Position numbers and translations under genes: made by a program | Source: Legionella jordanis | Lineage (GTDB): Bacteria; Pseudomonadota; Gammaproteobacteria; Legionellales; Legionellaceae | DNA: 64,000 bases | Reading direction: 5' to 3' | NCBI RefSeq assembly: GCF_900637635.1 | Contig: NZ_LR134383.1 | Span: forward strand, 3,044,001-3,108,000 | The notes under the pieces: generated by a model | The model's database searches: none | The model's input: only the letters and a program-made list of their open reading frames with translations | Told to the model about the DNA's origin: nothing | Shown: positions 24,329-31,635 of the stretch, piece after piece | Numbering within the stretch: position 1 is the stretch's first letter | Layout of the letters: the number at the start of each line of letters is the position of its first letter

Positions 24329-24469
24329 AGCCGCCTTTTGACAAAGCTTGTGAAGAGGCAGCAATTGAAAATTTGGCCTGTTTTTCAATGACGTTAGAAT
24401 ATTTAATGACGATTAAGCCTTGTAGTGGTCTTCTCAAGGTCTAAAATAATAAAAATTTTAATTTTACAC

Positions 24470-24498
24470 TTGATCCTTAAGTAAAATAGATTTAAGAT
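24470..24498 (+). promoter_or_regulatory. Predicted promoter of tRNA-Asn
   Basis: TTGATC (24470-24475) and TAAGAT (24493-24498) are 17 bases apart and are followed by a C-rich stretch; the tRNA begins about 11 bases later. Confidence 0.55.
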
Positions 24499-24508
24499 GC
24501 CCCCTCAT

Positions 24509-24584
24509 TCCCCGGTAGCTCAGTCGGTAGAGCGGATGACTGTTAATCATTAGGTCACAGGTTCGAGTCCTGTCCGGGGAGCCA
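24509..24584 (+). tRNA. tRNA-Asn (GTT)
   Basis: A 76-nt cloverleaf with CCA encoded. The acceptor arms TCCCCGG and CCGGGGA pair; the D arm is AGCTCAGTCGGTAGAGC, the anticodon loop CTGTTAA with GTT at 24542-24544, and the T arm is CAGGTTCGAGTCCTG. Its 3' 48 bases lie within the 56-bp direct repeat that bounds the integrated element, so this gene was the integration target and remains intact at the left junction. Confidence 0.98.
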
Positions 24585-24592
24585 AATCCAGT
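24537..24592 (+). repeat. Left attachment site (56-bp direct repeat)
   Basis: Identical over 56 bases to 31507-31562. It spans the anticodon loop through the 3' end of tRNA-Asn and 8 bases beyond. Mismatches begin immediately outside on both sides, as expected for the product of site-specific recombination. Confidence 0.92.
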
Positions 24593-24744
24593 CTGGGTTT
24601 TGGCGAAATTCAAATATCTTATAAAAATTCTCGGGTACACTTTGGGGTACACCTTTTTATACGTTTTTATAGTTGCCCCCTGAATTATCGGTTCTGCTAT
24701 AATTAATAAAGCCAATTATCCTGCTTTATAGAAACGGGTGACAA

Positions 24745-25227
24745 ATGAATAAAGAGTCGATTTCCTCATATAGAAAAATCGCTGACTATATTATTTCATA
24801 TTTTCAGGAGCATGGAGAGCCTCTAACAAATTTAAAATTACAAAAGCTATTGTATTACGCCCAAGGTTGGTATCTTGCTTTATATAATAAACCCTTATTT
24901 GATGACAAAATTGAAGCGTGGGTTCATGGCCCCGTAATTCCAGCAGCTTATCACTCATTTAAACAATATGGCTATGGATTGATTGATGAAAAACCATCCT
25001 TCCCCAATTTATCTCCAAAGATTCGCTCTCATTTAGATGAAGTTATTGATGTTTATGGTAGCTATAGTGCTTTTGAATTAGAGCATTTAACCCATCAAAC
25101 CACTCCATGGAAAAAAGCTCGAGGGAATTTGCCAATAGATGAGGCTTCAAGTGCAGAAATAAGTCAAATTGATATGAAAGAATATTTTCTAGAAAAAGTA
25201 GCTGAAAATGAGCAAAAGAATTTATGA
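24745..25227 (+). CDS. Panacea-domain (DUF4065, SocA-like) antitoxin
   Basis: 160 residues. The segment LTNLKLQKLLYYAQGWYLAL, followed by a VHGPVIPAAYHSFKQYG block, is the hallmark of the Panacea/DUF4065 domain. That family includes the SocA proteolytic adaptor and neutralises many unrelated toxins. The acidic C-terminus (SQIDMKEYFLEKVAENEQKN) would be the toxin-specific part. The downstream gene overlaps it by 20 bases, as expected for a toxin-antitoxin operon. It lies just inside the left end of the element and probably stabilises it. Confidence 0.8.
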   Translation: MNKESISSYRKIADYIISYFQEHGEPLTNLKLQKLLYYAQGWYLALYNKPLFDDKIEAWVHGPVIPAAYHSFKQYGYGLIDEKPSFPNLSPKIRSHLDEVIDVYGSYSAFELEHLTHQTTPWKKARGNLPIDEASSAEISQIDMKEYFLEKVAENEQKNL

Positions 25228-25639
25228 CAGCAAACCATCAAAAAATAGTGGCTCCATAAGAGAGGGATTAAAAGAATCGATTTCTGATAGTTCAGTTCAT
25301 TTTTCTTTTAAATATCTTGATATAAATAACCAAAAATTTTCCATAAATGGAAAAAAAAGTAAATATTTTGAGAAGATGCTTGAAAGATTAAAAGGTATTT
25401 GCTTAATGACACAAAAAGAAATTATTAACAATCGCTCCAAATCTTTACGTGCTCATCAAATTAACTGGAGCGATACAACCGAACCTAGAGGGTTTTCACA
25501 ATTAAATCAACAACTACAACAAATTCTACCGTATCAGTTTGAAATTAGCGCGAATGAACATGGCCGAGTTCATGGTTTCTTTATAGACAACATCTTCTTC
25601 ATTGTTTGGTTTGATCCGGATCATAAGCTTTATAATTAG
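25208..25639 (+). CDS. Putative toxin paired with Panacea antitoxin
   Basis: 143 residues, overlapping the antitoxin gene by 20 bases. The C-terminal ~45 residues form a conserved-looking unit ending GRVHGFFIDNIFFIVWFDPD then HKLYN, with charged and aromatic residues at the strand edges. The N-terminal half is basic and probably flexible. The toxin role is inferred from its position behind a Panacea-domain gene; known partners of this antitoxin family include translation inhibitors and membrane disruptors. No membrane segment is visible, so a cytosolic target is more likely. Confidence 0.6.
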   Translation: MSKRIYDSKPSKNSGSIREGLKESISDSSVHFSFKYLDINNQKFSINGKKSKYFEKMLERLKGICLMTQKEIINNRSKSLRAHQINWSDTTEPRGFSQLNQQLQQILPYQFEISANEHGRVHGFFIDNIFFIVWFDPDHKLYN

Positions 25640-25699
25640 CAGGGGCAGTATAGTTACTGAGAAAACACTTATAGGAAATAGATATTAGCATTTGAATAA

Positions 25700-26206
25700 T
25701 TATCCCCAATACCTATTAATAATATATTTGTCAGTAAGAAAATTTAACATTTTTCCTCCAATAATAGAACCTATCCAAATTAAAAACCCCCATATCCAGA
25801 AGAAAGTTTTGAAAAAAATCGGCTCATTATTACGAACTACGAATGTGTTAAATTGAGCTTGAAGTTGCTTAACCTTCCACTCAACTAATTTAACTCTAAT
25901 AATTGTATCTTGATCAATGGGGGGCAGGTTTTTTATTTGGGGCAATAGATTAAATTGTGCCTTTATGTTCGATTCACCCTGAAAACTTGAGGGTAGATTA
26001 TTCTCAAGGATTTGGTAATTTAAAACTGTAGGGTTATTAATAAGATTTGTAATTTCTTCATCGAATTTAGTACTTTGTATTTTAGTACTTAAGCCTGTAT
26101 GAGGTTGCGCCAATTTGATAATTTGGTTTATAGATAAAATCACCACAATAAAACAGATAATGAATACAATGAGTGGAATTAGCCATTGTTTTGCATTAAC
26201 GCTCAT
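25700..26206 (-). CDS. Two-segment membrane protein of unknown function
   Basis: 168 residues from ATG 26206 with AAGGA nine bases upstream. One hydrophobic segment lies at about 10-32 and a second at about 130-150, with a ~95-residue soluble loop between them that is probably periplasmic. No family is recognised. It is convergent with the toxin gene and is followed upstream by a 530-base non-coding stretch. Membrane proteins of this size within defence or maintenance modules are sometimes effectors, but there is no evidence of that here. Confidence 0.6.
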   Translation of the reverse strand: MSVNAKQWLIPLIVFIICFIVVILSINQIIKLAQPHTGLSTKIQSTKFDEEITNLINNPTVLNYQILENNLPSSFQGESNIKAQFNLLPQIKNLPPIDQDTIIRVKLVEWKVKQLQAQFNTFVVRNNEPIFFKTFFWIWGFLIWIGSIIGGKMLNFLTDKYIINRYWG

Positions 26207-26617
26207 TAAGGGCTTCCTTTTAAAATTTATCCATATACCAATTATTTTAAATTATGCAGTCTTAAAGTCGTATTTGCCCTGTTCTGAGTTTAGTGTTGGT
26301 CGAGCGGTTCACTCAAAGTTGAAACCCGGCAATGCCATATTGCTCGAAATAGGGGGCAAATCAACCGTTATAAGGCAAACGGTCTCGCGTGTTTACAGCT
26401 ATTTTTTAATTAGTTACCTCCTATATTTTTTAAATTGATCAAACAATTATTAAAAATTATTACCTTTACTTACCCTACTAAACGTCCAGCCACAAGTTAA
26501 GGGTTAAAGTGGCTTTGCATAAGACGTCAATGACGTTTCGCCTGTGCGGCTCATCAGTTATGCTTCATTTCAAAAATAGCAAATAGATAGGTGCTAAACA
26601 ATCAGTTAAAGATAAAA
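26207..26617. other. Non-coding stretch inside the element
   Basis: No convincing gene. It includes a patch at about 26,270-26,400 with higher GC than its surroundings, bounded by an 8-base inverted repeat (ATTTGCCC / GGGCAAAT), and a short palindrome ACGTCAATGACGT near 26,523. It may be a remnant of another insertion; its function is unknown. Confidence 0.4.
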
Positions 26618-26732
26618 ATTTTGTCCTGGCGCCAGACAGGCGTCAGGACAAAATCTCTAGATACCTTGATTTTATTGAGCCTAATCAGGGTGATTTTCCT
26701 GCGTCACTGCACATTAAATTGCAGTGACGCAG
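26618..26732 (-). repeat. Double-hairpin repeat, copy A
   Basis: Hairpin 1 (26618-26654) has a 16-bp stem ATTTTGTCCTGGCGCC / GGCGTCAGGACAAAAT with one G-T pair. Read on the minus strand it is followed by TTTTTATC, so it is a good intrinsic terminator for the DUF1780 gene. Hairpin 2 (26699-26732) has a 13-bp perfect stem CTGCGTCACTGCA / TGCAGTGACGCAG. The linker contains ATACCTTGATTTTA and GTGATTTT. Copy B at 27461-27570 shares the whole layout. Confidence 0.75.
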
Positions 26733-26735
26733 AGT

Positions 26736-27344
26736 TTACGAAGAAAAATATAGTTTTCCAAAGTGAGTTTTTAACTCAGGAGGTGAATGATCTGTCACAA
26801 ATAAGATAACTGCTTGCCTATCACAAATCACTGCTGATACTGACCGAAATCCATACTTTTCTAATTCTCTAACTCTGGAAAAATCGTTAATATTGAATAA
26901 TTCAGTTGATGTATTGGTAATATAAAATAGCAGGTCCAACCCATTTTTTACTTCATTAGAGTAACTTTTTTCTATTTGTTCTAGTTTATTTGTAACTCTT
27001 TTCCATGCCGTTTGATAAGGAGACTTATCATAAACAGATATCGGCCAGTCAATTTTGTCTTTGTCAGCTTTTTCTAATGCCTCATAAGTTTGTTTTATAT
27101 CTCTATGTCTTTTGACATCATCCGGGATTTCTTTAATTTGGAACCTACACTCTTTATATTGAACATCAACAGGATTATTTTGTTCCTCAATTGAAATCAC
27201 ATCTACCTTTGAATAATTTATACCTAGAAGGCTGAGAAACACCTCAACACTGATTCGCTCACGCTCATTTTTACCTTGATTAGAATAAAAGAGAGTTAAC
27301 TTCCTGTAATATTCTTTTATTTTTTTAAAATAATCTTTAGTCAA
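26736..27344 (-). CDS. DUF1780-type protein, PD-(D/E)XK nuclease-like
   Basis: 202 residues, TTG start at 27344 (no better start is present). Motifs typical of DUF1780 are visible: an NERERISVEVFL segment, then PVDVQYKECRFQIKE, and a C-terminal LDLLFYITN and YGFRSVSAVIC. Asp60 followed by Gln69-x-Lys71, with Glu34 upstream, fits a PD-(D/E)XK nuclease core. Function in the element is unknown; a role in DNA processing or defence is inferred from the fold. It lies between the two double-hairpin repeats, with copy A four bases beyond its stop. Confidence 0.65.
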   Translation of the reverse strand: MTKDYFKKIKEYYRKLTLFYSNQGKNERERISVEVFLSLLGINYSKVDVISIEEQNNPVDVQYKECRFQIKEIPDDVKRHRDIKQTYEALEKADKDKIDWPISVYDKSPYQTAWKRVTNKLEQIEKSYSNEVKNGLDLLFYITNTSTELFNINDFSRVRELEKYGFRSVSAVICDRQAVILFVTDHSPPELKTHFGKLYFSS

Positions 27345-27460
27345 AGTATATTTTGTTAGAGTTATTTATCAATTTTAAAGTTTATGTAATCTTTTTACCC
27401 TTCGCAAGTAAACCAGATACTTCTACCCAGTCATATACTTACTCCCGATTAACGCAATAT

Positions 27461-27570
27461 GTCCAATCCCGATAGGCGGGATCGGACAAAATAGCGAAAT
27501 ACCTTGATTTTACTAGGGGATATTAAAGTGATTTTTCTGCGTCACTGCTGGAAAATTGCAGTGACGCAGA
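27461..27570 (-). repeat. Double-hairpin repeat, copy B
   Basis: Hairpin 1 (27461-27487) is GTCCAATCCCG / CGGGATCGGAC with one wobble pair. Hairpin 2 (27536-27570) is a perfect TCTGCGTCACTGC / GCAGTGACGCAGA. Linker words ATACCTTGATTTTA and GTGATTTTT match copy A, while the stem of hairpin 1 differs in sequence but keeps its pairing. It lies 80 bases past the stop of the replication gene. Confidence 0.75.
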
Positions 27571-27649
27571 AAACAATAGACGATAGAAAAGTTATTATTC
27601 TTTCTCAAAGTGCAAAGCATTACTTATCGAGCTTCCCTCATCTCTGAAA

Positions 27650-28462
27650 TTAAGTATGATCTAGATTGCTGTCCTCTTGAATGCCTATCTGTTGATTTTC
27701 CAAGTCATGTACAATTGGTAATGATTGCTCAAACACGTACGGATCTGTTTGCCAACATTTTTTGGCTAGCCAGTTAGATGGATATTTCCATTTCGGCACC
27801 CATTCACCTATCATTACCTGAAGATTATAACTTTCAATTTGCTCATATAGTCCCGTCATAATTTTTTCAAATAACTTATCATTAGGATTAAGCTCTTTAA
27901 ATTGATAAAAAGCTGCTTCCCTATCAACGGGATGTGGATAACTTTTCCAAAATTTTTCAAATTTGCTACACACATATATATAATTATTATCTTCTGACTT
28001 CTGAGGTGGGTCGGCCTCAGGGTTATTGGCTATGTCGGGTTTTTGTCTTAATGCACATGATTTCCCTATTTCTACAACATTTCCCTGTGTCGGGTTTGTG
28101 TCGGGATTATGGTTCGGCTTCGGTACGGCCTTCTTTGGAGCAGGGTTATCCAATTCAGCATAAATACACTTCAATATCAAGTGCCTTTCAGTAGACTGAA
28201 TCTCAATAAGTCCGGCACGCTCTAATGATTTAACAGCCCGTTTCATTTGCTGGAGGCTTGGACTGCCCGTTTTAACACCTGCAATCGGTCCGACATAAAG
28301 CGTTTCACGCAACGATTGATAACTGATCCTGCGCTTGATGCCTACGATACAACTTTGCCTGTCCATGTATGGGCGGATTCCCATCAGGTAAACTACTCTT
28401 TGTATGTAGGGGAGCTCCAGTAATGCTGCTAATTCATGAGCATTGGCGAATAAAAAATTCAA
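27650..28462 (-). CDS. Phage-type replication protein (O/DnaT-like)
   Basis: 270 residues from TTG 28462, chosen because AAGGATAA lies eight bases upstream; a TTG at 28483 lacks this. The N-terminal ~105 residues look like a winged-helix DNA-binding domain (VKSLERAGLIEI region). A Pro/Asn-rich linker follows, then a C-terminal segment FEKFWKSYPHPVDREAAFYQF with a later PSNWLAKKCWQ. This FW-x-x-YP ... W-L-x-x-KxW pattern is that of the DnaT/phage replication protein C-terminal domain that loads helicase. It probably initiates replication of the excised element. Confidence 0.7.
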   Translation of the reverse strand: MNFLFANAHELAALLELPYIQRVVYLMGIRPYMDRQSCIVGIKRRISYQSLRETLYVGPIAGVKTGSPSLQQMKRAVKSLERAGLIEIQSTERHLILKCIYAELDNPAPKKAVPKPNHNPDTNPTQGNVVEIGKSCALRQKPDIANNPEADPPQKSEDNNYIYVCSKFEKFWKSYPHPVDREAAFYQFKELNPNDKLFEKIMTGLYEQIESYNLQVMIGEWVPKWKYPSNWLAKKCWQTDPYVFEQSLPIVHDLENQQIGIQEDSNLDHT

Positions 28463-28589
28463 AAAATTATCCTTAAAAACCAAGCGGCATTTTCATTTTA
28501 AGTGGGTATTTTATAGTGTCAACAGGTTTTATAAGGTTGATAGTGAATGATATCAAATGATAATAAGAATATATTTTCGCTTGATAAGA

Positions 28590-28754
28590 TTAATCTATGG
28601 CATTCGTTTTATATCCATTATCATTTTTCTTTAGTGGCATGCTTTCTTGCTTTAAAGCAGTATCAATGGCGTCAAATTCGGACTCGAGTTCTTCATAAGC
28701 GTCTAAAACTTCTTGATTTTGTAGCGCTTTGCTTTTCAATTCATTAAGATCCAT
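28590..28754 (-). CDS. Truncated XRE-type antitoxin-like peptide
   Basis: 54 residues from ATG 28754, with AGGA six bases upstream. Residues 1-35 (beginning MDLNELKSKALQNQEVLDAY) match the dimerisation arm that precedes the helix-turn-helix in HigA/XRE-type antitoxins. The expected helix-turn-helix is absent; the frame ends after an unrelated KKNDNG tail. There is no toxin gene beside it. It is either a decayed antitoxin or a stand-alone antitoxin mimic. Confidence 0.5.
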   Translation of the reverse strand: MDLNELKSKALQNQEVLDAYEELESEFDAIDTALKQESMPLKKNDNGYKTNAID

Positions 28755-28770
28755 GACATTCCTAAATTAT

Positions 28771-28801
28771 TTGACATGTAGAGTGTATAATCTGCTATAA
28801 T
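28771..28801 (+). promoter_or_regulatory. Strong predicted promoter of a small RNA
   Basis: Consensus TTGACA (28771-28776) and an extended -10 TGCTATAAT (28793-28801) with a 19-base spacer. A second TATAAT overlaps at 28786-28791. No rightward gene follows, only a short transcript that ends at a terminator. Confidence 0.6.
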
Positions 28802-28807
28802 TATGAT

Positions 28808-28868
28808 AACTCATCTACCTTTAGTGTAGAAGGAGCATTCGAGGTCGCCTAGGCGGCCTCAGCTTTTT
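28808..28868 (+). ncRNA. Candidate ~60-nt small RNA
   Basis: It lies between the strong promoter above and an intrinsic terminator: stem GAGGTCGCC / GGCGGCCTC (28841-28860), then a T5 tract at 28864-28868. The 5' part can form a small CTAC...GTAG hairpin followed by an exposed AAGGAG. The 3' end is antisense to the last bases of the leftward gene at 28859. In elements this small, such RNAs often control replication or toxin genes; the target here is unknown. Confidence 0.5.
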
Positions 28869-29344
28869 CTGGGGTCTCTATGTAAGCCAGATTCTTTCTG
28901 ATTCGTTTTGCCTTTTCTTTCATCATGCACATAAGCAGTAGTTAGCAAATAGTAATCTTTGCGATTGGAAAGTACAATCATATATCGTTCTGGAGGAAGC
29001 CAAAGTACAGTGTTTGTATTTGAGCCTCTTTTGTTCTCCCAGCATAAAATTTCAGAACAATTGCTACGTTGAATTAGATGTGGAATCCAATTAATCCTCT
29101 CACAACGTCGGAAATCTATAATTCTTTCTTCATCATCAAGAGGGCCAGAAGTAACTAGATGCCAAAAACTTCTATGCATATTTGAAATTGGTTCAAAATA
29201 ACGACATCGAATTGGTAAGCCAAGAAAGGATAATTTACGATCAATATTATTTAAAAACAGTTGGTATAGGGTATTTTGATAGCTATCCCAATTGCCACCA
29301 AAACTCTCAAACAATATTAAATCAGGCAATGGGTACAGACTCAC
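28859..29344 (-). CDS. Partner protein of the DUF3800 gene
   Basis: 161 residues from GTG 29344. GGGAGGGG lies five bases upstream and the GTG overlaps the TGA of the DUF3800 gene (GTGA), so the two are translationally coupled; a TTG at 29359 is less likely. The C-terminal third (PPERYMIVLSNRKDYYLLTTAY) is a compact strand-rich unit with conserved-looking Arg, Tyr and Lys, followed by a basic tail. I do not recognise a named family. Its fixed pairing suggests a two-component module. Confidence 0.6.
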   Translation of the reverse strand: MSLYPLPDLILFESFGGNWDSYQNTLYQLFLNNIDRKLSFLGLPIRCRYFEPISNMHRSFWHLVTSGPLDDEERIIDFRRCERINWIPHLIQRSNCSEILCWENKRGSNTNTVLWLPPERYMIVLSNRKDYYLLTTAYVHDERKGKTNQKESGLHRDPRKS

Positions 29345-30060
29345 AAACGCCCCTCCCAATTAAATAAATTAAACTTACGCGCACCAAGAGAAGTACTACG
29401 AATCAAAGATAGACCTGTATGGGCTTTTACCAGATCTACAATCTGTTGTTTTGCATAGCTTTGCCCACCCTCAGGATATCGATTAGCGTATGATATAGAG
29501 CCAATTAATAAATCAGCTAACTGAATTAATACATTTTCATGTGAACGCACTTCTTGTATTCTTGCAACCACTTTTTTATTAAAATCATGGTGAGAATTAC
29601 AAAGAACCTCATGCAATTTTTCGACTTTTAAATAACCATGGGTATCTTTAATGTCAAGATAAATATGATAAGAGTTTTCAGGATCAATGAACCACTCAAG
29701 CATCTGCCAATACATTTTGTAATAAAATTGATCGTGAGTATGGTTAAATCGATTATGCTGGAGTTGATTTTTATCAATAATAACTGCTCTAAATGAAAGC
29801 TTTTCACAGCTAAAAAAGTAATTTATTAATGCTTCATACGCTGTGATTTTATTACGAGTAACTTTAGTCCATTTTATTTCTGAGTATTCTTTAAGGCTAT
29901 TTTCACTTTTAATGACTTTAATTTTATGAAATATTTCTTTTTTAACCTCATCTGGGCACGCTATTGCCCCCAATACCATATATCGATTTTCAGTAGTTAG
30001 TACTGAAGACTCTAAATGGCAACTTTCATCACAATATATGTTTATTAATTTATTCATCAT
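29341..30060 (-). CDS. DUF3800-domain protein
   Basis: 239 residues. The DUF3800 motifs are present: the N-terminal INIYCDESCH with its acidic pair, a second acidic strand HIYLDIKDTHGY in the middle, and the C-terminal QLADLLIGSISYANR. These three blocks correspond to an RNase H-like core with Asp/Glu metal ligands, so nuclease activity is plausible. DUF3800 proteins are frequent in mobile elements and defence islands. The gene is coupled to the downstream one by a 4-base overlap and lies just ahead of the integrase. Confidence 0.8.
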   Translation of the reverse strand: MMNKLINIYCDESCHLESSVLTTENRYMVLGAIACPDEVKKEIFHKIKVIKSENSLKEYSEIKWTKVTRNKITAYEALINYFFSCEKLSFRAVIIDKNQLQHNRFNHTHDQFYYKMYWQMLEWFIDPENSYHIYLDIKDTHGYLKVEKLHEVLCNSHHDFNKKVVARIQEVRSHENVLIQLADLLIGSISYANRYPEGGQSYAKQQIVDLVKAHTGLSLIRSTSLGARKFNLFNWEGRL

Positions 30061-30123
30061 AATTCCATTTCAATGGATGTGTTTTTTTATTTACCAAATA
30101 TCGCATGTAAATAAAATCATCAA

Positions 30124-31332
30124 CTATATGTTTTTTATGTTTAAATATACAATGTTATTCGTTATTAAATTATTAATACATGCCGACCAACGATCAAGAG
30201 CCTCTTGTCTCTGAGGTAACATTTCATTGCGGTTATAAGTCGCCATAATCCGTGGCATTTTATGCCCAAGGCATTTTTCTATCACCACAGGATCAATTTG
30301 CAGGGTTTCTCCAAGCTGGGTAGCAAAAGTACGACGTAAGTCGTGGGCAGTCCAATCTGGTATGCCAAGCTTTTCTTGAATACGTTTTATCGCTCTTGGA
30401 AGAGCATTCTCCGTTATCGGATGAAATCCATCAACACCAGTGAGTATGTAATCGGAATGGCTTAAGGGCTTGAGTTGCAAAAAGAGTGATTTAGCCAACT
30501 GGCTCAAGTGGACTTTGTGAATGATGCTGCCTTTAGAGTGCGAAGCGGGGATCGTCCATAAAGAGGCCTCAAAATCAATTTCATGCCAACTGGCAAGACG
30601 CAACTCAACTGTTCTCACACCAGTGAGGAGTAAGAGCTTAATTGCTATGCGAGTTTGCCTAGACATATGCGATACATTACTGTCTAAAAACAGCCACAAA
30701 GCTTTGATTTCTTCAAGCGTTAGTACCCGCTCTTTAGGTTTTTCAATGCCGCCAATATCTCGTGAACGAATATTACTAGCAGGATTGAACTGCGTATACC
30801 CTCGGCTAACTGCATAGTTAAACATTTGCTTAATGGAACTTAAGGTGCGATTGGCAAGTATTCTTGCGCCTCGCTTGACGATGGTATCCAATGCTTCGCT
30901 AATATCTTTGGTTTGCACGTCATCCAGTTTTTTCTTGCCTAACAAGGGAATGATATCATTATCAATTTGGCGTTTGATTACCAAAGGACGCTTTACATGT
31001 TTTTCGATGTAATTTGTATACCAGTTCAGCGCCAATTTATCGACTGTATTATTGTCCTGTTCTTCTTGAGCTTGTATCACCGTTTTAGGATCAACTCCTT
31101 CTCTGCGCATTTGTGACAATTCAAGGAATCGTCTTTTGGCATTCGACAAACTCATCGCAGGGTAATGCCCTAAGGTAAACTTTGTAGTCACACCATTGAT
31201 TTTGTAACGATAGATCCATGTTTTGACGTTGTTTGGTGTGATTCGGATACCAAATCCACCACCTTCAAATTCTTCATAACGCTTTTCTTTAGCCTTTAAA
31301 TTTCTAATATAAGTATCTGTAAAATTTTTCAT
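30124..31332 (-). CDS. P4-type tyrosine integrase
   Basis: 402 residues from ATG 31332. The N-terminal ~80 residues are the arm-binding DUF4102 domain (EFEGGGFGIRITPNNVKTW, LGHYPAMSLSNAK). The catalytic domain shows the conserved Arg in TGVRTVELRLASW, HDLRRTFATQL with His and Arg, LGHKM, and the nucleophilic Tyr in MATYNRNE. This integrase class inserts elements into tRNA 3' ends, in agreement with the 56-bp repeat in tRNA-Asn. It lies about 170 bases inside the right junction and reads inward. Confidence 0.95.
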   Translation of the reverse strand: MKNFTDTYIRNLKAKEKRYEEFEGGGFGIRITPNNVKTWIYRYKINGVTTKFTLGHYPAMSLSNAKRRFLELSQMRREGVDPKTVIQAQEEQDNNTVDKLALNWYTNYIEKHVKRPLVIKRQIDNDIIPLLGKKKLDDVQTKDISEALDTIVKRGARILANRTLSSIKQMFNYAVSRGYTQFNPASNIRSRDIGGIEKPKERVLTLEEIKALWLFLDSNVSHMSRQTRIAIKLLLLTGVRTVELRLASWHEIDFEASLWTIPASHSKGSIIHKVHLSQLAKSLFLQLKPLSHSDYILTGVDGFHPITENALPRAIKRIQEKLGIPDWTAHDLRRTFATQLGETLQIDPVVIEKCLGHKMPRIMATYNRNEMLPQRQEALDRWSACINNLITNNIVYLNIKNI

Positions 31333-31506
31333 CAAAATCTCATATCATCAGGTCGAATAGGGTACACCTCGGGGTACACTTAATTATGTGCTGGGATGAT
31401 ATTCAATGTAAATATTTGAAATAGATATTTGTTAAAAATAAATAAATATCAATAAATTATGATATAAAATGAAATTAATTGATATAGTTTGAAATTGAAT
31501 ATTATT

Positions 31507-31562
31507 TGACTGTTAATCATTAGGTCACAGGTTCGAGTCCTGTCCGGGGAGCCAAATCCAGT
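31507..31562 (+). repeat. Right attachment site (56-bp direct repeat)
   Basis: Exact copy of 24537-24592. It contains only the 3' two-thirds of tRNA-Asn and lacks the acceptor 5' arm, so it cannot give a tRNA. It marks the right end of the element. Confidence 0.92.
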
Positions 31563-31635
31563 TTCTTCATTCCCCCTCTCTAAGCGCCTTTGACGCAGGC
31601 TACATGTCAGATGCAAAACCAAACTCAAGCTAATT

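Larger units (their letters stand above)
24537..31562. mobile_element. Integrative element in tRNA-Asn, about 7 kb
   Basis: Bounded by the 56-bp direct repeats and carrying a P4-type integrase inside the right end, this is a satellite-like or remnant integrative element. Cargo in order: a Panacea-type toxin-antitoxin-like pair, a membrane protein, a DUF1780 protein, a phage-type replication protein, a truncated antitoxin, a predicted small RNA, a DUF3800 pair, and the integrase. Base composition is more AT-rich than the flanks. No conjugation, capsid or excisionase gene is recognisable, so mobility would need a helper. Confidence 0.88.

Noticed and set aside
24464-24715. Minus-strand frame across tRNA-Asn containing GFGSPDRTRTCDLMINS
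   Set aside because: This is the antisense translation of the tRNA T arm and anticodon region, a well-known annotation artefact; the frame has no ribosome site.
26270-26740. Integron attC-like sites around the inverted repeats
   Set aside because: The repeats lack the paired RYYYAAC/GTTRRRY core sites, and the integrase is P4-type, not an integron integrase.
28547-28747. Rightward 66-codon frame
   Set aside because: Antisense to the antitoxin-like peptide, which has a ribosome site and recognisable sequence.
24537-31562. Integrative conjugative element
   Set aside because: No relaxase, coupling protein or type IV secretion genes are present, and 7 kb is too small.
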